From: Bradyrhizobium amphicarpaeae
GTDB lineage: Bacteria > Pseudomonadota > Alphaproteobacteria > Rhizobiales > Xanthobacteraceae
Direction of reading: 5' to 3'
Length of the DNA: 64,000 nucleotides
NCBI RefSeq assembly: GCF_002266435.3
Contig: NZ_CP029426.2
Coordinates: forward strand, 4,866,001 to 4,930,000
Shown here: positions 18,227 to 27,201 of the stretch, one piece after another
Layout of the letters: every line of letters starts with the position of its first letter
Numbering within the stretch: position 1 is the first letter of the stretch
Program-made: the position numbers and the translations under genes
Notes under the pieces: generated by a model
Told to the model about the DNA's origin: nothing
The model's input: only the letters and a program-made list of their open reading frames with translations
Databases searched by the model: none

Positions 18227-18661
18227 ATGGCTGAGACGACCTTTTTTCCGCGCCGCCTGATTCTCGGCGCCGCCGTGATATCAGGCGTGCTGCTCGCGCT
18301 CGCGGTGCACATGCTGGGCGCGCGCTATGGGCTCGACCTCGGCGGTCTCTGGCGCTCCGACACGCACGAGTTCATACCCGCCGGCGCTGCGATCGCGTGG
18401 TGGCTGATCGCGACGGTCGGCTTCTCCGGCGGCTATTTCACGGCGACATTGATGCAGAGCGCCGCCGACGGCCAGATCCCGCACCGGATGCGGCAGTTCC
18501 TGATTGCGGTCGGGGTGCTCCTACTCGCAGGCGCAGGCCAGGTGGCCGCGGCACCGAGCCCGGTCCCGACCATCTCCGGCATGCTGGCGGCCCTCGCCGC
18601 GCTGTGCCTTGGCGCCGTGATGGCGTTCTGCGGCGCCCATTTCGCCCTGCGCCGCGGCTAG
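18227..18661 (+). CDS. Small hypothetical membrane protein
   Basis: 144 residues starting MAETTFFPRRLILG. Four hydrophobic segments at about residues 11-30, 52-72, 88-108 and 115-138 make it an integral membrane protein. The family is not recognised. It is divergent from the preceding membrane gene with a 51-base gap, so the two may share a control region. Its stop codon lies inside REP-like repeat copy B. A GGGG upstream of the ATG is a weak ribosome site. Confidence 0.6.
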   Translation: MAETTFFPRRLILGAAVISGVLLALAVHMLGARYGLDLGGLWRSDTHEFIPAGAAIAWWLIATVGFSGGYFTATLMQSAADGQIPHRMRQFLIAVGVLLLAGAGQVAAAPSPVPTISGMLAALAALCLGAVMAFCGAHFALRRG

Positions 18662-18709
18662 AGCATGATCCGGAAAAGTGCGAAGCGGTTTTCCGGATAG
18701 ATCATGCTC
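18660..18709. repeat. REP-like palindromic repeat, copy B
   Basis: A palindrome starting AGAGCATGATCCGGAAAAG and ending GATCATGCTC, related to the copy at 11273-11322. It begins inside the stop codon of the preceding gene and lies just after the stop of the cyclic-di-GMP protein on the other strand, so it sits between two convergent genes and may act as a terminator. Confidence 0.85.
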
Positions 18710-18723
18710 AAACAACAGAGTCC

Positions 18724-21123
18724 TCACGCCGACGCCAGCAGCCGCGGACGGTTCAGCATCATCGCGACGTCGGAGGCGGGCCGCGGCTTGCTGAACAGAT
18801 AGCCCTGCGCCTGGGTGCAGCCCTCGCGCCTGAGCAACTCGAGCTGCACGTCGTTCTCGACGCCTTCCGCGGTGGTGACGATCCCGAGGCTGCGGCCGAG
18901 ACCGGTCACGGCGCGGATGATCGCCATGGAATCCTCGCGCGTCGCCAGCTCCGACACGAAGGAGCGGTCGATCTTGATCTTGTCGAACGGAAAGCTGCGC
19001 AAATAGCTCAGCGACGAATAGCCGGTGCCGAAATCGTCCAGCGAGATGCGCACGCCCATGGCGCGCAGCTCATGCAGCGTGGTCAGCGTCGCCTCGCTGT
19101 TCTGCAGCAGCACGGATTCGGTGATCTCGAGCTCGAGACGGCGCGCGTCGAGTCCCGAGACCGCGAGCGCTGCGGTCACGGAGGCGATCAGGTTCGGATT
19201 CTTGAACTGCACCGGCGACAGATTGACGGCGAGATCGACATCGTCCGGCCAGGTGGCGGCATCCGTGCAGGCCGAGCGCAGCACGAATTCACCGAGCTGG
19301 AGGATCAGTCCGGTCTCCTCGGCCAGCGGAATGAAGTCGATGGGTGCGATCAGGCCGCGCTGCGGATGGTTCCAGCGCAGCAGCGCCTCGAAGGCGACGA
19401 CGCGGCCGCTGGCGACGTCGCGGATCGGCTGATAATAGGCCTCGAACTCGTCGCGCTGCAGCGCCGCGCGCAGGTCCATTTCCAGGAGGCGCCGCGCCTG
19501 CGCGCGCGCATCCATGCCGGTCTCGAAGAAGCGATAGGTGCCGCGGCCGTCCGCCTTGGCGCGGTAGAGCGCGAGGTCGGCGTTTTTCAGCAGCTCGCTC
19601 GGATCGCTGCCGTCCTGCGGCGACAGCGAAATGCCGATCGAGACGCCGATCACGATCTGATGGTCGTCGATCTCGTAGGGCGCCGAGATGATCTCGACGA
19701 GCCGGCCGGCAAGCGATCTCGCAGCGGTCTCCTCGGAACGACCGATCTGGACCACGGCGAACTCGTCGCCGCCCAGTCGCGCCACGGTGTCGCTCTCGCC
19801 GACGGCCGCCGTCAGCCTGCGCCCGACCTCCTTCAGCAGCGCATCGCCGATGGGATGGCCGAGCGAGTCGTTGATGTCCTTGAAGTGATCGAGATCGAGA
19901 CACAGCACCGCGAGCTGATCGCCCGATCTGGTCCGGCGCAGTCCCTGCTCGAGCTGCTCGTGGAACAGCACGCGGTTCGGCAGGCTGGTCAGCGCGTCAT
20001 GGCGCGCCATGTGCGAGATCTTGGCCTGCGCCTCCAGCCATTCGGTGATGTCCTCGAAGGTCGCGACCCAGCCGCCGCCCTGCATCGGCTGGTTGACCAC
20101 CCGGATGGAGCGGCCGAACCGGTTGACGACATCCGTCGTGGTGCGGCCCTCGCGCGCGTCGGCGACGAGGCGGGCGAAGAATTCATCGGCATCGCCGTGC
20201 CACTCGCCCTTGGCCTCCTCCTCCCTGAGCACGTCGACCAGCAGGCGACCGGCCAGCGCGATGTCGGTACGGCGAAGCATGGCGGCATAGCGCTCGTTGA
20301 ACAGCATGATCTTGCCGTCCGCATCGAACATGCAAAGCCCCTGCGACATGTTCTCGAGCGCCGTATCCAGCACCATCTGCTGGGCGCCCAGTTCGCCCTT
20401 GGCGCGGCGGTCGAGCAGCGCAGCCACGAGCGCGATCGCGATGATCGCAACCGCGGCGCTGGCGGTGAGGAAGGACAGCGAGGCCGGCGGGATCGAGAGG
20501 CCGCCGATCGCGAGCGTCGGATCCGGCGTCAGCACCACCGCACCCATTGCGGTGAAATGATGCGCGACGATGCCGACCGTCAGCAGGACCGTCGCCGTCA
20601 GTGCATGGAAGAGGTCGTCGCGCCGCGCGGCCATGAGCAATGCAAGCGCCGCAAAGACGATACCTGATAGCACCGAGACCGCGACCGTGCTTCCGATCCA
20701 GCCCACCCGCGCCGGTATTTCCAGCGCCGCCATGCCGGTGTAATGCATCGCCGCGACACCGCTGCCGACGATGGCACCGCCGAGGGCGATCCACACCGCG
20801 CGCGAGGACGATACGGCGATGCTCAGCCCCACGAAGGTCACCGAGATCGCAAAGACCAGCGACAGGATCGTCACTGGAATGTTGTAGGCACCGGCGCCGC
20901 CCGGTCCGTAGGCGAGCATCGCGATGAAATGCGTCGCCCAGATGCCGCAGCCACTGACGGCCGCGTCGAGGCCAAGCCAGGCCAGGCGTCCGACGCCCTT
21001 GGTCGCCCGCGCCCGGTGGAACAGGCTGATCGCCGCCGCGCTGGCGAGCAGACACACCGCGCCGCCAAGCGCGACGAGCCGCCAATCGTGCTCTTCGGTG
21101 AGACAGTAGAGAACTTGATGCAT
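18724..21123 (-). CDS. MHYT-PAS-GGDEF-EAL cyclic-di-GMP protein
   Basis: 799 residues from the ATG at 21123 (AGAGG upstream). Seven hydrophobic segments in the first 240 residues carry three MHYT-type repeats (ATHFIAM, AMHYTGM, AHHFTAM), a proposed metal-binding sensor of oxygen, CO or NO. A PAS-like region follows, then GGDEF with RLGGDEF intact at residues 451-455, and EAL with EALLRW at 579, EITES, DDFGTGYS and TAEGVE. Both catalytic halves look intact. The expected RxxD I-site before GGDEF reads GESD, so feedback inhibition may be lost. Architecture equals the MucR/YkoW class. Confidence 0.93.
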   Translation of the reverse strand: MHQVLYCLTEEHDWRLVALGGAVCLLASAAAISLFHRARATKGVGRLAWLGLDAAVSGCGIWATHFIAMLAYGPGGAGAYNIPVTILSLVFAISVTFVGLSIAVSSSRAVWIALGGAIVGSGVAAMHYTGMAALEIPARVGWIGSTVAVSVLSGIVFAALALLMAARRDDLFHALTATVLLTVGIVAHHFTAMGAVVLTPDPTLAIGGLSIPPASLSFLTASAAVAIIAIALVAALLDRRAKGELGAQQMVLDTALENMSQGLCMFDADGKIMLFNERYAAMLRRTDIALAGRLLVDVLREEEAKGEWHGDADEFFARLVADAREGRTTTDVVNRFGRSIRVVNQPMQGGGWVATFEDITEWLEAQAKISHMARHDALTSLPNRVLFHEQLEQGLRRTRSGDQLAVLCLDLDHFKDINDSLGHPIGDALLKEVGRRLTAAVGESDTVARLGGDEFAVVQIGRSEETAARSLAGRLVEIISAPYEIDDHQIVIGVSIGISLSPQDGSDPSELLKNADLALYRAKADGRGTYRFFETGMDARAQARRLLEMDLRAALQRDEFEAYYQPIRDVASGRVVAFEALLRWNHPQRGLIAPIDFIPLAEETGLILQLGEFVLRSACTDAATWPDDVDLAVNLSPVQFKNPNLIASVTAALAVSGLDARRLELEITESVLLQNSEATLTTLHELRAMGVRISLDDFGTGYSSLSYLRSFPFDKIKIDRSFVSELATREDSMAIIRAVTGLGRSLGIVTTAEGVENDVQLELLRREGCTQAQGYLFSKPRPASDVAMMLNRPRLLASA

Positions 21124-21223
21124 CGCGGGCCTCTGATGGACCCGCACATAAACCGACAGAGGTGGACAGATGGTAACCGGCTACATGCCTGTTGCGGCAA
21201 TGGTGAACGGAAGCTGTGTCCAT

Positions 21224-22648
21224 TCACTCGGATTTCTCATCCCTCGCGGGAACACCGAGGCCGATCACAACGGCAGCGAGCAGCAGGACGGATGCAGATA
21301 CGACCAGCGAAAGATGCAGCCCCGCCATGAAAGCCCCCTCCGCGGCCACCAGCGAGCCGAACAGCGCGACGCCGAGAACGCTGCCGGTCTGCCGTGTCGC
21401 GTTCAGGACGCCCGCCGCGATGCCGGACCGCGCCTTGTCGACACTGCCCAGCAAGGTCGAGGTCAGCGGCGGAACCAGCAGTCCAAGTCCGGTGCTGATC
21501 GCGATCATCTGCGCGCAGATCATCCAATAACTGGTGTCAGCTTCGATCCACAGCAGACCGAGACAGCCGAGCGCCGAGATGCTGGCGCCGAGGACGATGG
21601 TCGGGCACGGCCCGATGCGCTCGGCGAGGCGTGGCGCCAGCAGATTGACCGGCAGCACCGCCGCCATCATCGGCACGAAGGCGAGCCCGGTCCACCACGC
21701 CGACAGCCCGTTGATCCGCTGGAAGTACAGGCTGAGCACGAAGATCAGGCCGTAGATCGCGGTGTTGACGAGCAGGCCGACCAGCGCGGTCAGCGCGAAC
21801 AGCCGGTGGCCAAACAGCGACAGCGGCAGCATCGGCTGCGCCGCGCGCCGCTCGCGCCATAGGAAGAGCGCGGCGAAAACGGCGGCCCCGACGAAGGCCG
21901 CGATCACCGCCGGATGATCCCACCCGAGCGCACCGCCCTCGATGATCGCACCGGCCAGCGCTCCCAGCGCCCCGATCGCCGCAAGCTGGCCGGGCAGATC
22001 GACCTCGCGCGCGGGGGAACGCGGGGTTTCACTGGCGTAGCGCCAGCTCAGCCCGAAGCCGGCAAGCCCGATCGGCAGATTGACCAGGAAGATCGCGCGC
22101 CAGCCGACCAGCGTGATCAGCGCGCCGCCAACGAAGGGGCCGGCGGTGAGCGCAAGGCTCGCTCCGGCAGCCCAGACTGCGACGGCACGGCCGCGCGCGC
22201 GCTCGTCCGGATAGGCATGGTTGAGGAGCGCAAGGGAATTCGGCACCAGGATCGCCGCCGCAAGCCCCTGCACCAGCCGCGCTGCAATCAGCACGGCAGC
22301 ATTGGGCGACAACGCGCAGGCGAGCGAGGCCGCGGTGAAGATGGCAAAGCCGGCCATGAAGACCCGCTTAGCGCCGATTCGGTCCCCGAGCGCGCCTGAC
22401 GTCAGGATGAAGGCGGCAAACGCGATGGTGTAGGCGCTGACGACCCATTGCAGCTCGGCCACACCGCCGCCGAGCGTCCGGCCCATGGCATCGAGCGCGG
22501 TGTTGACGATGGTGACGTCGAGCTGCACCACGCCGTAGCCGAGGCTCATCGCGGCCAGCGTGAGCGAGGTCGCAAGAGCCGAGGCGGCGCGTGGCGTGCT
22601 GGCCCTGCCCTCGTTGAAGGCTTCATATTTGCTGGTATCGGCTCGCAT
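21224..22648 (-). CDS. DHA2-type MFS drug exporter
   Basis: 474 residues with about 14 membrane segments. The sequence has LDVTIVNTALDAMG, typical of the EmrB/QacA (DHA2) family, and GDRIGAKRVFMAG as loop 2-3. Start ATG at 22648 is chosen because GAGG lies upstream; a longer frame from 22738 has poor N-terminal sequence. It probably exports hydrophobic or cationic compounds using the proton gradient. It is alone in its orientation and no regulator lies adjacent. Confidence 0.88.
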   Translation of the reverse strand: MRADTSKYEAFNEGRASTPRAASALATSLTLAAMSLGYGVVQLDVTIVNTALDAMGRTLGGGVAELQWVVSAYTIAFAAFILTSGALGDRIGAKRVFMAGFAIFTAASLACALSPNAAVLIAARLVQGLAAAILVPNSLALLNHAYPDERARGRAVAVWAAGASLALTAGPFVGGALITLVGWRAIFLVNLPIGLAGFGLSWRYASETPRSPAREVDLPGQLAAIGALGALAGAIIEGGALGWDHPAVIAAFVGAAVFAALFLWRERRAAQPMLPLSLFGHRLFALTALVGLLVNTAIYGLIFVLSLYFQRINGLSAWWTGLAFVPMMAAVLPVNLLAPRLAERIGPCPTIVLGASISALGCLGLLWIEADTSYWMICAQMIAISTGLGLLVPPLTSTLLGSVDKARSGIAAGVLNATRQTGSVLGVALFGSLVAAEGAFMAGLHLSLVVSASVLLLAAVVIGLGVPARDEKSE

Positions 22649-22743
22649 GCTGCACCTCAATTGCAGCCCCATGCGACTTATAGGCTTCCAGCTCGCCGCC
22701 ATGCTTCGAGATTGATCGAATAATGATGCCAGGTACAAATATG

Positions 22744-22772
22744 AAAGCGCCGCGCGGATGACCGCGCGGCGC
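22744..22772 (-). terminator. Terminator of the DUF892 gene
   Basis: A perfect 11-base stem (GCGCCGCGCGG/CCGCGCGGCGC, 22747-22757 with 22762-22772) and four-base loop is followed on the minus strand by TTTCAT. It lies 21 bases past the DUF892 stop. Confidence 0.75.
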
Positions 22773-22792
22773 CCTCCTCGTTCAGCTTGGGC

Positions 22793-23299
22793 TTAGCTCG
22801 CCGCGCGCAGATTCACCTTGCTCTCGGCGAGCGTCGTCAGCTTCTGGTCGGTCGCCTTCTCTTCCTCAAGCGTCTTGGCGAGCACGCTGGCGCAGTCGTT
22901 GCGGCCGAGTTGCTTGGCCCAGGCGATCAGGCTGCCATAGCGCACGATTTCGTAATGTTCGGCGGCCTGCGCCGCGTTGATCAGGGCGGCGTCGAGCACC
23001 GCCTTGTCGGCGACTTCGCCGGCCGTCTCCTCGGCTTCCTCGATGATGCCGTCGATCGCCGGGCAGTCGACCGCCTTCACGGGGACGCCGTGCATCTTGA
23101 AGACCTCCTCCAGCCGCGCGACGTGCTGTTTCGTCTCCTCGAGGTGCGTCAAAAAGCCCTGCTTCAGTTGCGGATCGGTGGCCTTGCTGGCCATCTTCGG
23201 CAGCGCCTTGGTCAGCTGCTGCTCGGCATAATAGATGTCCTGCAGCTGGTGCACGAACAGGTCGTTCATGGTCTTGATGTCTTTAGTGAACAGTCCCAT
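22793..23299 (-). CDS. DUF892 ferritin-like stress protein (YciF family)
   Basis: 168 residues from the ATG at 23299 (GAGG upstream). Starting MGLFTKDIKTMNDLF with HQLQDIYYAEQQLTKALPKM, and helical sequence with HLEETKQHVARLEEVF, it matches the four-helix DUF892/YciF family, ferritin-like with putative metal-binding Glu and His residues. These proteins are induced by stress in enteric bacteria and in the EcfG regulons of alphaproteobacteria. Here an EcfG-type promoter lies about 90 bases upstream and a terminator follows, so it is a monocistronic general-stress gene. Confidence 0.9.
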   Translation of the reverse strand: MGLFTKDIKTMNDLFVHQLQDIYYAEQQLTKALPKMASKATDPQLKQGFLTHLEETKQHVARLEEVFKMHGVPVKAVDCPAIDGIIEEAEETAGEVADKAVLDAALINAAQAAEHYEIVRYGSLIAWAKQLGRNDCASVLAKTLEEEKATDQKLTTLAESKVNLRAAS

Positions 23300-23390
23300 C
23301 GTTCCGTCCTCTTCCGATTTCTGGAACACGAAGGCAGCGGCTTGCACGAAAGCCGCTTGTTCCGCCGTGTCCGGTTGCTGATGGGGGCCC

Positions 23391-23415
23391 AACGAGCGCG
23401 CGGCATCGGCGTTCC
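23391..23415 (-). promoter_or_regulatory. EcfG-type general-stress promoter for the DUF892 gene
   Basis: On the minus strand GGAAC (23415-23411), 16 bases, then CGTT (23394-23391), fitting the EcfG consensus GGAAC-N16/17-CGTT. Transcription would begin near 23384, giving a leader of about 85 bases. DUF892 genes are known general-stress targets in alphaproteobacteria. Confidence 0.65.
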
Positions 23416-23622
23416 AAAAAGACCAGTATGACTTGCGCTGGAACAATGCGGATGGCGTCGGGATCGAAGATCGTGTCGACATACGACATGCGTGAGCCGG
23501 GCCCGCGCTCACGACTCATATGCTTAACGCGCCAGCGATGTGAACCACGTATGACAAAGGGGCGGGTCCGGCGCAGAACCTATTATTGTCAAGGGCTGCA
23601 CAAGCCGCAGTTTATGCCTTAA

Positions 23623-23636
23623 ATGATCTGGATCAT
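23623..23636. promoter_or_regulatory. FNR/FixK-like dyad
   Basis: ATGATCTGGATCAT differs from the FNR-type TTGAT-N4-ATCAA only at the two outermost positions. It lies 92 bases upstream of the YbhN-like ATG. Weak prediction from the motif alone. Confidence 0.25.
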
Positions 23637-23727
23637 GCATAGCGATCGATGCCTGCCTTTGGCCACGATCGCACCCGACCGGCCAATGCCTGGCCCGGAC
23701 GGTCTTTGCCCGCCGCCGGGAGGATGA

Positions 23728-24810
23728 ATGCACGGACTGCTGCCAGCGCTGAAGCGCGGGTTCAAGAGATGGATCGGCTGGCGACGACTTGGAGTTGCCG
23801 CGAGCATCTTCATCATCGCCTTCGCGATCACCTCGCTGGTGCGGACCCTCAAGGGCATCGATACCGGGGTCATCCTGACCGCGTTAACCGAGATTCCCCG
23901 CGGGAATATCGGGCTGGCGGCGATCTGCGTGTTTTTCGCGTTCTGTACGCTGACCTTCTACGATTTTTTTGCACTGCGAACGATCGGCAAGAAGCACGTG
24001 CCGTACCGGATTGCGGCGCTCTCCAGCTTCACGTCCTATTCGATCGGCCACAATATCGGCGCCACGGTCTTCACCGGGGGCGCGATCCGCTTCCGGATCT
24101 ATTCGGACTATGGGCTGAACGCGATCGACGTCGCCAAGATCTGCTTCCTGTCGGGCCTGACCTTCTGGCTCGGTAACATCTTCGTGCTGTCGATCGGCAT
24201 GGCGATCCATCCGGATGCGGCGTCCTCGATGGATCAGCTCCCCTCCTCGATCAACCGGCTGATCGCGCTTGGCGGGCTCGCCTCGATCGGCGCCTATCTG
24301 GTCTGGCTCATGATGGGCGAGAAGCGGCGCGAGCTCGGCCAGAAGGGCTGGAAGGTCGTGCTGCCGTCGGCGCCGCTGACGCTGGTCCAGATCCTGATCG
24401 GGGTGGTCGATCTCGGCTTCTGCGCCACGGCGATGTACCTGCTGATGCCGGCCAACCCGCCGATCGACTTTATGTCGCTGGCCGTGGTGTTCATCCTGGC
24501 GACGCTGCTCGGTTTCGCCAGCCACGCCCCCGGCTCGATCGGCGTGTTCGATGCCGCCATGCTGCTGGCGCTGCCCGAATTCGGCCGCGAGCAGCTGTTG
24601 GCGACGCTGCTGGTGTTCCGCATCCTCTATTTCGTCATCCCGTTCGGTCTCGCCATCTCGATCATGGGCACGCGCGAGCTCTGGATGAACGTGGTCGAGC
24701 CCTGGCAGGAGCGGCGGCGGCTGGCGGAGGCCTGCGCGCAGGCCAATCTGCCAAAGCAGGTGGCAGCCATGGAGCGCGAGCGGGCGCTGCGGCAGGCTAA
24801 TCAGCGGTAA
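23728..24810 (+). CDS. YbhN/MprF-type membrane flippase-like protein
   Basis: 360 residues with about eight to nine membrane helices. It shows the features of the family of uncharacterised YbhN and the MprF N-terminal flippase half: IGHNIGATVFTGGAIRFRIY in the centre and FASHAPGSIGVFDAAML near the C-terminal third. There is no soluble aminoacyl-transferase domain as in full MprF, so it may move a lipid or affect envelope properties; substrate unknown. The ATG at 23728 has a strong GGGAGG. It ends with a charged 50-residue tail. Confidence 0.8.
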   Translation: MHGLLPALKRGFKRWIGWRRLGVAASIFIIAFAITSLVRTLKGIDTGVILTALTEIPRGNIGLAAICVFFAFCTLTFYDFFALRTIGKKHVPYRIAALSSFTSYSIGHNIGATVFTGGAIRFRIYSDYGLNAIDVAKICFLSGLTFWLGNIFVLSIGMAIHPDAASSMDQLPSSINRLIALGGLASIGAYLVWLMMGEKRRELGQKGWKVVLPSAPLTLVQILIGVVDLGFCATAMYLLMPANPPIDFMSLAVVFILATLLGFASHAPGSIGVFDAAMLLALPEFGREQLLATLLVFRILYFVIPFGLAISIMGTRELWMNVVEPWQERRRLAEACAQANLPKQVAAMERERALRQANQR

Positions 24811-24895
24811 GTCGCGAGCGCCAAGACAAAGCTTGCGGGCGGCAGAGCAATCCTCTCTTATTTCCGCCTCAACTTTGCCGTTGAAGACGCGGGCC

Positions 24896-26848
24896 ATGAT
24901 CCCTTCATTCCTTCGCACCCTTTCCGCAGGCGCCCTGTTGCTTGCCGGGATTCTGATTGCCATGCCGCCGGAGCGCGCCAGCGCCCAGGACGCCGGCGCC
25001 CTGCAGATCAATTGGGAGGTGCGTAACCGCTTCCGGCTGTTCCGCGAGGAGCGCGACTTCCTGCTCCATGTCGAGAACGCCCGCAACCGCAGCATCCTGG
25101 CCGCCGAGCAATCGCTGGAGCTCCAGAGCGAGGGCCGCGGCTGGGCCCGCAACATGGTCAACCGGCTCTGCATCGACCTGCAGGGCCGGGTCAACCAGCC
25201 CTGCACCCGCGACAATATCAAGGAAAACTACCTGACCCCGATCGACCATCCCGTCACCGTGCGCCTCACCGGCGCGGTGCCGGTCGGCGCCACCTGCGCC
25301 TGGTCGTTCGACGACGGCGACGGGCCGCAGCAATCGACCTTCGACTGCGCCGAGCCGATCAATCTGCGCGTCCGCTACGGCAAGCAGACGGTTGCGACCG
25401 TCGACGTCTCCTCCGGCTCCGATCCGACCCAGCGCGTCCAGACCGAGATCCAGGTCCGCGACATCTTCATCGCCGGCCTCGGGGACAGCATCGCCTCAGG
25501 CGAAGGCAATCCGGACCGGCCACTGGCGCTGTCTGACGAAGGCTTTTGCTTCCGCTCCTATCTGGGCACCGCCGGCGCGCAGTACTACCGGCCGAGCCGC
25601 CATGGTTTCAAGGGCGGCCGCGCCTGCGAGGCGCCGGATACGCTCGCCAATTGGCAGCGATACAGTGCACTCTGGTTCAACTCGCCGTGCCACCGCTCGC
25701 TGTACAGCTACCAGACCCGCACCGCACTGGCGCTCGCGGTGCGCTTCACGCACATCGCGGTGACCTTCCTGCCGCTCGCCTGCACCGGCGCCAGCATCAG
25801 CGACGGGCTGCTCGGCTCGCAGCGCGCCCGCGAATGCCCCCCCGGCAAGACCGGTGTCTGCAACACCAGCGTGAACGCGCAAGTCGCCGAGTTGCGCGAG
25901 GCGCTTACCGCAGCGAAGAAGCGCCAGCCCGACCGCACGCTCGACCTCGTGCTGCTCTCGGTCGGCGCCAACGACGTCTATTTCTCCGGTCTCGTCGCCG
26001 ACGTGATCGTCGAGACCTCGACCGAGCGCGCGCTGTTCCGCCGCTCCGGCGTGATGGCGACCGTCGACGATTCCCGCGACGCGCTGGCGCGCGAACTGCC
26101 GCAGAATTTCGTCAAGCTGCGCGAGGCGCTCAAGCCGCTGGTCGGAGGCGACCTCTCGCATGTCGTCTATGTCTCCTACGCCAACCCCGCGCTCGCCGAC
26201 GGCGGCGTGCCCTGCCGCGGCGGTCGCGCCGGCTTCGACATCCATCCGGCCTTCAACGCCGATCCGCAGCGCCTGGCGCGCGTCTCGACCTTCGTCGACA
26301 CCGAGTTCCTGCCGCAGCTCAAGGGGCTCGCCACCTGCACCCGCGGCGCGCTGTGCCGCGATCCCGAAGCCGACCGCATGACTTTCGTCGATGCGCACCA
26401 GGCCGCGTTCGCCGATCACGGCTTCTGCGCCCATTCCGGCAATGACCCCGAATTCGACCGCACCTGCTTTGCCGAGAACGGCCAGAGCTTCAATCCCGAC
26501 ATCGTGAGCGCGGCGAGCCAGCCGATGCTGTGCGGCCGCGGCGCCTCGGAATATCGCGCCTATTTGCCCCGCGCGCGCTGGATCCGCGACGCCAATGACA
26601 GCTATTTCGCCGCGATGACCTATCCGCAAGGGTTGCCGGCGGCGAGCCAGCCGACCGATATCCACGACGCCACCTGGGGCGTGCTCTCCGCCGTTTATGG
26701 CGGCGCGGTGCATCCGAGCGCGGAAGGGCATGCGGCGATGGCGGATGCGGCGCTGCCGGCCGCCAGCACCGTGCTCGGCCTCGACGCCGTGCCGCCGGGC
26801 GTGACGCGCGGACTGCTGCCGCAGCTGTTGCCGAGCACGCAGCAGTAG
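24896..26848 (+). CDS. Exported SGNH-type hydrolase
   Basis: 650 residues, signal peptide over about 32 residues ending ERASA. The long first part (about 33-185) resembles a beta-rich domain of unknown kind. From 195 on it is an SGNH/GDSL hydrolase: GLGDSIASGEG with serine 198, VGANDVYF for the asparagine block, and HPSAEGH at residue 606. The usual Asp at position -3 from this histidine is Gly (GAVH), so the acid part of the triad may come from elsewhere. About ten cysteines suggest disulfides, fitting the periplasm or outside. Likely esterase or lipase; substrate unknown. Confidence 0.85.
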   Translation: MIPSFLRTLSAGALLLAGILIAMPPERASAQDAGALQINWEVRNRFRLFREERDFLLHVENARNRSILAAEQSLELQSEGRGWARNMVNRLCIDLQGRVNQPCTRDNIKENYLTPIDHPVTVRLTGAVPVGATCAWSFDDGDGPQQSTFDCAEPINLRVRYGKQTVATVDVSSGSDPTQRVQTEIQVRDIFIAGLGDSIASGEGNPDRPLALSDEGFCFRSYLGTAGAQYYRPSRHGFKGGRACEAPDTLANWQRYSALWFNSPCHRSLYSYQTRTALALAVRFTHIAVTFLPLACTGASISDGLLGSQRARECPPGKTGVCNTSVNAQVAELREALTAAKKRQPDRTLDLVLLSVGANDVYFSGLVADVIVETSTERALFRRSGVMATVDDSRDALARELPQNFVKLREALKPLVGGDLSHVVYVSYANPALADGGVPCRGGRAGFDIHPAFNADPQRLARVSTFVDTEFLPQLKGLATCTRGALCRDPEADRMTFVDAHQAAFADHGFCAHSGNDPEFDRTCFAENGQSFNPDIVSAASQPMLCGRGASEYRAYLPRARWIRDANDSYFAAMTYPQGLPAASQPTDIHDATWGVLSAVYGGAVHPSAEGHAAMADAALPAASTVLGLDAVPPGVTRGLLPQLLPSTQQ

Positions 26849-26880
26849 AAGCGAGAGCTTTCTCCACACCCGCGTTGTCA

Positions 26881-26900
26881 TCGCCCGCGAAAGCGGGCGA
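26881..26900. repeat. GAAA tetraloop hairpin repeat
   Basis: TCGCCCGC-GAAA-GCGGGCGA is a perfect eight-base stem with a GAAA loop, 32 bases after the SGNH hydrolase stop. It may terminate that gene, though no T run follows. It resembles short palindromes widespread in Bradyrhizobium (from memory). Confidence 0.65.
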
Positions 26901-27110
26901 TCAAATACTCCGTGAGCGCGGAGCACTTGCCGTTCCATCAATCCAAAAACGGCATCGATCGATACCCCCTTCAACTTGGACACCCCGCCGCGCGCACCTC
27001 TAGGAATCGCAAGCCGCCGACCTCGCGATGGTGGTCGGCAAGATCGAGCGAGTGGTTTTCAAACGTTCCTCCTGAGCGTTCCGAGTGATCGGAGCGGGAC
27101 AGGCAACTCA

Positions 27111-27142
27111 ACGGCGGCCCAAAAAGCCGCCGTCTTTGTTTT
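27111..27142 (+). terminator. Orphan rho-independent terminator
   Basis: An eight-base stem ACGGCGGC/GCCGCCGT (27111-27118 with 27126-27133) and a seven-base loop are followed by CTTTGTTTT. It lies 263 bases beyond the SGNH gene and about 60 bases before the LysR ATG, so it may end a small RNA or a long read-through transcript. Confidence 0.7.
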
Positions 27143-27201
27143 GGGGATGATCGATGCTAGAAGTACCGGGGAAACGCCTTATCCATCTAAGGCATGTATC
27201 G

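Larger units (their letters stand above)
23300..23727. other. Divergent control region, DUF892 and YbhN-like genes
   Basis: 428 bases without a gene. It holds the EcfG-type promoter for the DUF892 gene at 23391-23415 and an FNR-like dyad at 23623-23636. The reading frame open on the minus strand up to 23512 is unlikely to be translated because it runs through the promoter. I saw nothing else in the middle part. Confidence 0.7.
26849..27201. other. Intergenic stretch with hairpin repeat and orphan terminator
   Basis: 353 bases without a supported gene. A short hairpin repeat (26881-26900) is followed after 210 bases by a strong terminator (27111-27142). The stretch between could contain a short transcript. 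A 15-codon frame at 27028-27075 starting MVVGKIERV ends in TGA; I give it low weight. Confidence 0.5.

Noticed and set aside
18397..20667. 756-codon plus-strand frame opposite the GGDEF-EAL gene
   Set aside because: Antisense to an intact cyclic-di-GMP protein; His/Asp/Arg-rich shadow product.
23293..23512. Longer N-terminus of the DUF892 protein (start 23512)
   Set aside because: It would cover the EcfG-type promoter, and the extra 71 residues do not fit the family.
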